Shown here: positions 59,900 to 64,000 of the stretch, one piece after another | Numbering within the stretch: the stretch's first letter is position 1 | Layout of the letters: every line of letters begins with the position of its first letter | Source of the DNA: Paragonimus westermani | Lineage: Eukaryota > Platyhelminthes > Trematoda > Plagiorchiida > Troglotrematidae | Direction of reading: 5' to 3' | Assembly (NCBI GenBank): GCA_008508345.1 | Contig: QNGE01000943.1 | Span: 1-64,000 of the forward strand | Length of the DNA: 64,000 nt | Made by a program: the position numbers and the translations under genes | Notes under the pieces: generated by a model | Told to the model about the DNA's origin: nothing | Seen by the model: only the letters and a program-made list of their open reading frames with translations | Database searches by the model: none

Positions 59900-60450
59900 A
59901 ATACCCAGGCGGTGCAATGGATAAAAAGTGAGCTCAAACAGACGGAGAGAAATAGTAGACCACATTCTACCACCACACTTTTGGGCAAAAAACAGGCATA
60001 TGTGTTGGATCCTTCACAGCTCATCAGCAATCGGTTGTTAAGCAGACAGGGACACATCGGGCACTACAGGAGAACAGACGCTCAACAGAAACGGAGCTGT
60101 CACACGCTTGGGAAGGGCTGGTGAGGTGGTCACATAGGGAACAAAATTTGGTGATTCATGGGATACCAGAACCAATGGTGAAGTAAGACCGCAACCGAGA
60201 ACGTGCCATGGGATACCATGAGGTAAACCTAGTGCAAACCGTGGACATCTGGGAACACGTAGCGATTGAGACTTCCGAGGAGGGGGAATGGTAGTAAAAA
60301 ACTATCTCATGCATCCGCAAACCTAGACCTTTGTTGATTGCGTTCAGCAATCCTCGACATACAGGCAGCTTCCTGTCAGCTTCAGAAGGCCATCAACAGC
60401 CCTACAAAAGGGGAGATCGTAGTAACCCTAGATAACATGTAAGACGGGGA
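59900..60450 (+). pseudogene. LINE ORF1-like remnant
   Basis: Near 60,130 the plus strand reads HREQNLVIHGIPEP, matching the R.NNLVIHG.PE signature at the start of the RNA-binding domain in many LINE ORF1 proteins. The sequence before it (IQWIKSELKQTERN, near 59,920) is charged and could be a coiled-coil remnant. Stops follow. ORF1 proteins bind the element RNA. Confidence 0.65.
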
Positions 60451-60779
60451 AGGATGTAGTGGGACATCCGATAAACGTTTTATGCTCACTCAGGCTGCAA
60501 TTCTAGAAAGCCTGCACGTGTACATTAAACAGGGGTTCTTCGTCAAGGTTGGCGTCTTGTTCCGTCTGCCCCTTATTTTCTTGGTAATTGGACCCAGACT
60601 CAGCAGGGGCACATAAATCAGAACAGGTTGCAGTAGGCTTGGAGGGCCAGGCCATCCCACAGCGGTTGATTGCTACTTCACCTGAAAATTGTATCAGCCC
60701 TGGGGCGTAACGTCTCAGCTCGCCTCCTCTCATACACTCACGTTAGCTTCAAGGCGACAAGGTGAGAAGCGCATACTTG

Positions 60780-61180
60780 TGGTCTGAACTATCTCATACA
60801 GTGTTGGAAACAAGTGAGGAGAAATCCAAGCCGTCGCCACAAGTGCAGATTTCATAGCGGTGACTGAGTCGTTGCCGAATTCGGGTATGCTCACTGGAAA
60901 ACTCTGTCCACCAGGGTATTGCGTATACCGGGCGTATCGACAGGGTGGGGAGGAAGGAGGTGGATAGTTGCTTTTAGTCGCTCAGCATCACGAACAACCT
61001 GGCACAGCACATATAACGCCCAGCGAGCAAATCTTTTTTCGTTTTGTGAGACTACCCACCGCAACAGTTTTGGTGGCGTGCGCCAGCAGAGGTCTATTGG
61101 CAACGGAGTTCAAGGTTGTTGAGCTGCTGGGAGCACTGCGTGTCACGCAAGCCCAGTTGGATATAACAGCACACACCTAA
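60780..61180 (+). pseudogene. LINE endonuclease remnant
   Basis: Plus-strand text near 60,830-60,960 reads SADFIAVTESLPNSG and PPGYCVYRAYRQGGEEGGG, matching I.VTE.WL and the P.Y...R.DR..GGGG block of APE-type endonucleases. The frame 60,968-61,180 carries the following part without clear motifs. Both strands have open frames over 60,891-61,180; the minus-strand ones are shadows. Confidence 0.7.
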
Positions 61181-61280
61181 AGGGTCGTTCGGTAGACCAC
61201 TTTTTAAAATCCGACATATCTATGCTTTCGTTCAGCCCGTTAATCAGCACACTCGCTGGAGACCTGGTCAAACAGCACTT

Positions 61281-63425
61281 GTGTTAAACTTGGCGACACC
61301 AAGGAATCCGAATGAATTGGGCAAACTTAAGGCCGGACCTCCTGTTAGTAGAAGCGATTTTGGGGATATTAAGCCGACATTCGTGTCAGCGAACGTTAAG
61401 ACGCCAGATAATTGGTATCGGGCTTATAGGGAAATTAACACTGACAAAATGATCAATGAGGCAAAAATAGAAGCATGGCCGAAAGATTTAAAAGGTAAGG
61501 ATGTTGATATAATAAGGACTGAGACCAAAACCAACTAGGTGGAATTGGACATCAAGTTTGCCACACCTCGGAGGGTTACCCGCCGCAGGAATTACAGTGG
61601 TGGAAAAGCACGGCAAGCAAGACCCAGATCGTTGCACTTGGGGGAGATTCAAACGCACAGACGGACGTAAGCGTTATTTGCAGTACACACTGGTGGGGCG
61701 CAGAGCCATCCAAGCTCAGTAGGAGTGCGAATTAGCACACGAGAAGAACTTGGCTGAGCCAGCCATGTGTAACTCAAGGGCCCATTACAGTCATGTCCAA
61801 TCCAAAGCCCCCATCCGTGGGTCTGTTGCGTTTGTCGGTAATGAACAAGAAAAGAACGCATCCGCTGATGAAAAGAAGGCTTCAGTGTTTCGAGAAGATG
61901 CATACAAAAGATGGTGGTAGACCGCCGCACGTAGGCTAGACATTCGATTTACCCATGGTGAAGGAAGTGGCAGCCAGTTTTGCAGAGGTGTGCGGTCAGT
62001 TGGCCAGGCTGAAGATTACGAGGGCGGCTGGCCCAGGTAACATTCCCCGGCAATTCTAAGACCATTTGTTGATGTATTGGCTGCTCCGTTGGCTAGTTCA
62101 TTTAACGCATTTTTGCTGAAGCCAAACTACCCGTGAGATGGAAGATGGTCGTCGTGAAATTGATACAACAGGCGGCAGTAGAAGAGAGGCCTCAAACTAC
62201 AGGCCTGCCGGCATTACGTCAGCTATCTCAAGAGAGCCCAAACCCACCTTAATGGACAAGACAGCGCAGCAACCCACCGATTATAGACTGGCGGCGGTCT
62301 AACGGTGTGTTTTTGTAGGTAAAAGATTTTACTTTTCCAACTTGTTAGCTTTTTTAGATGAAGCCATTCTACGGCCGAGAAACAGAGTTTGAGTTGAGGT
62401 ATGCCATTCAGAATTTAAAAGTGCCTTCGACACCGTAACCTATGAACGTTCAATGTCAAAACTGGGGCGTTGAATGTGTCTTTCAAGTGAAGACGATCCT
62501 ACAGGATATAAGTTTCTATGTGAGTGTGGGAGGATCCAAGTCGTACACCGCACACGCAACCACTGGTACTCCACAAGGATCACTTTTTGGTTCCCTGCTA
62601 TTCCTGATATACATAAATGATTCGGCGAAGAGAATCAGCAGTCCCCGCTACATGTTCGCGGGCGTGGAACGCATGAGACATCCGGACGAGTCTTTGATGC
62701 AATGAGACTTCGATGAAGTTTATCAGCGGGTATTCGACTGGGAGATGCCATTGAATTTTGCGAAGTCTATACAACCTGCGAGAGTAAATACCGGGGACTT
62801 TTCAAATGGATGGAAAGGTCAGGGCATCCTGTGCTCATACAGAAAACAGCTGAGGTGGCGGATCTGAGAATTCGGGTCACTGGAGATTTCACGTTGTTAA
62901 TTCGGTGTATGGTTACAGCCCGCAAGACAAATCAGACACCTCTCCACCCAAAAAAGGGATAGCCATAGAGAAACTCAGTGCTCTCATGTCCGTGTACATG
63001 ACCTAGGTGAGGCCACCTGTAAAAAATTGCATGAAGGCCTGGGTCCCTATTTGTTCAAGAATATTAAGGTCCTAGAAAGGGGTGCAAAATAGTTCAAAAA
63101 AGTTTCGTGGAATTTCAGGGAGTGGACAACTACCGCAGAATAAAACATCAGACTTATTTCCCAGAGGGAAGACAATAAAGAGGGGATCTCACAGGAATCT
63201 TCAAAATTCTGGGCAGGTTGCCTGGGGAAGGAAAGCGGCTGCATACTTGCAGCGAAACCATGCCGATCAGGGAGACAACAGTTGAGGGTTGTGCGGGAAA
63301 GAGCTAGAAATTGAATCCGGACCAACTTTTTTCCATCATAGCTATGAGGAGTGGAAACAACTTACCGTCCGAGGTGACATCGGTCACCATGCTCAATGAC
63401 TTTAAGCGCAAGCTTCCTGCATAAT
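61281..63425 (+). pseudogene. LINE linker, reverse transcriptase and C-terminal end
   Basis: The frame 61,281-61,538 is a charged linker. Then I read AAGPGNIPRQF near 62,030 (A.GPD.IP..FLK), REASNYRPAGITSAI near 62,190, FKSAFDTVTYERSMSKLG near 62,415 (F.KAFD.V.H..L..KL, catalytic Asp present) and GTPQGSLFGSLLFLIYIND at 62,562-62,620 (well kept). MFAGVERM near 62,650 stands where FADD belongs, so both catalytic aspartates are lost. FDWEMPLNFAKS, YLFKNIKVLERGAK and GNNLPSEVTSVTMLNDFKRK (ending near 63,420) complete the protein. Confidence 0.85.
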
Positions 63426-63826
63426 GGTTGGCAGTATCTCTACATACTGAGTAAGGACAAGGTGACCAGTATCTACTCAGTGTGAAATCAACCCTTTCAC
63501 TTTTCTCTTCTTCATCTTCGCCATGCTTCTTAGCTTTTCTTCTCTACGGACAATTTGCGCAATACTTCTGTGTTTCATCATTAGCCTTTTCTTAGCTGTT
63601 CTTTACCCAACGTTATGTGACGATTTTCATTGAATACATACTTTCACGTCAATTACTGGAGTTCAGGTTGTATATTTTTTGATACGGCACGTAATTCTAA
63701 TACGAGCATGTGGTTGTCGGTCGTTCGCTGTGTTCTGCTTAATTCAGAACTAAGGGATATTGGTCACACGTTAAGTTTTATCTATTCAAGAAAAATCACA
63801 TTGGCGTCGCGCAGTCTTGAATAACG
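63426..63826. other. Sequence between LINE end and gag-like ORF
   Basis: No gene recognised. A pyrimidine-rich patch (about 63,485-63,560) precedes the ORF. If the ORF is gag, this stretch should hold the 5' LTR and leader of that element, but the partner LTR is outside the window. Confidence 0.4.
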
Positions 63827-64000
63827 ATGGATCCTATACATCTGGAAACTTTGGACTTTCGTTCATCCCTTCGTGACATTGAGAATTATTTTGAACGATT
63901 TAAACCATGGAGTAGGACCGCGTCTAGCCTAAATGAGGTGACAAAATCTAAATTTCTCCCCTCAAGAATAGAAAAAGAAACCTGTCGTCTTCTGGAGAAT
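63827..64000 (+). CDS. Gag-like ORF, 5' end, open at the window edge
   Basis: ATG at 63,827 opens 58 codons with no stop before the window ends. The text includes LDFRSSLRDIENYFERFKPW and FLPSRIEKETCRLLEN, which resembles the N-terminus of Gypsy gag proteins (an N-terminal E.YF.RFE.W block, later FL..IG...Y.LL..L). The identification is by resemblance only. No LTR or primer-binding site was identified upstream; 63,480-63,560 is pyrimidine-rich. Whether the rest of the element is intact lies outside the window. Confidence 0.6.
   Translation, partial: MDPIHLETLDFRSSLRDIENYFERFKPWSRTASSLNEVTKSKFLPSRIEKETCRLLEN

Larger units (their letters stand above)
59900..63425 (+). mobile_element. LINE, long degraded copy with ORF1, endonuclease and RT
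   Basis: Plus-strand blocks in order: ORF1-like (about 59,900-60,450), endonuclease (about 60,780-61,180), linker (61,281-61,900), RT (about 61,950-63,250) and the C-terminal end (about 63,350-63,425). It is interrupted by dozens of stops and frameshifts. It is of a different family from the 25-41 kb LINEs. No trinucleotide tail was seen after 63,425. Confidence 0.82.

Noticed and set aside
1..64000. CRISPR array, phage or bacterial defence system
   Set aside because: No short regularly spaced direct repeats, no operon-like gene packing and no bacterial protein families; everything recognisable is eukaryotic retrotransposon.

Overview
The window looks like repeat-dense intergenic DNA of a eukaryote, most likely a parasitic flatworm and perhaps a trematode. 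This is inferred from the company of repeats: CsRn1-type Ty3/Gypsy retrotransposons (as known from Clonorchis), CR1-like LINEs with trinucleotide tails, and a tRNA-bearing short repeat. I find no intact cellular gene, no rRNA, no CRISPR and no bacterial-style operon. Nearly every recognisable coding stretch is a broken retrotransposon.

Layout. 1-12.77 kb: no supported gene. 12.77-14.17 kb: 3' half of a LINE (+). 16.67-17.17 kb: a cluster of perfect palindromes next to a long imperfect hairpin. 17.70-17.93 kb: a 230-bp element with 20-bp terminal inverted repeats around a tRNA-like sequence. 19.78-22.33 kb: a CsRn1-like Gypsy (-). 24.03-24.81 kb: an isolated LINE endonuclease fragment. 24.97-31.09 kb: a long CR1-like LINE (+) ending in (ATT)n and carrying a 278-bp solo-LTR-like insertion. 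31.47-33.07 kb: a second LINE (-). 36.38-40.75 kb: a third LINE (-) of the same family as the 25-31 kb one. 40.8-51.6 kb: little recognisable apart from an (AGT)n tract at 47.1 kb. 51.6-54.8 kb and 59.4-59.9 kb: one Gypsy (+) split by a nested block that contains another Gypsy (-, 55.2-59.3 kb). That inner Gypsy itself carries a 231-bp foldback insertion. 59.9-63.4 kb: a LINE (+). 63.83 kb to the end: the start of a gag-like ORF that is still open at the window edge.

The most unusual feature is a pair of near-identical inverted duplications linking the LINEs. Tract B (26,551-28,656) matches 38,532-40,637 inverted over about 2.1 kb with no indel and only two differences that I found, although the LINE sequence on its 3' side is much more diverged. 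Tract A (24,032-24,813) matches 32,286-33,067 inverted with three differences. The two pairs interleave (A-B-A'-B' order), so one simple palindrome cannot explain both. Ectopic gene conversion, templated insertion or an assembly fault are the candidate causes.

The genes do not work together as a pathway. The layout records repeated waves of retrotransposition, nested insertion, decay (all three Gypsy protease DTG motifs and several polymerase Asp-Asp motifs are changed) and local sequence exchange. All reading was by eye from the sequence and translations; no database search or alignment program was run.
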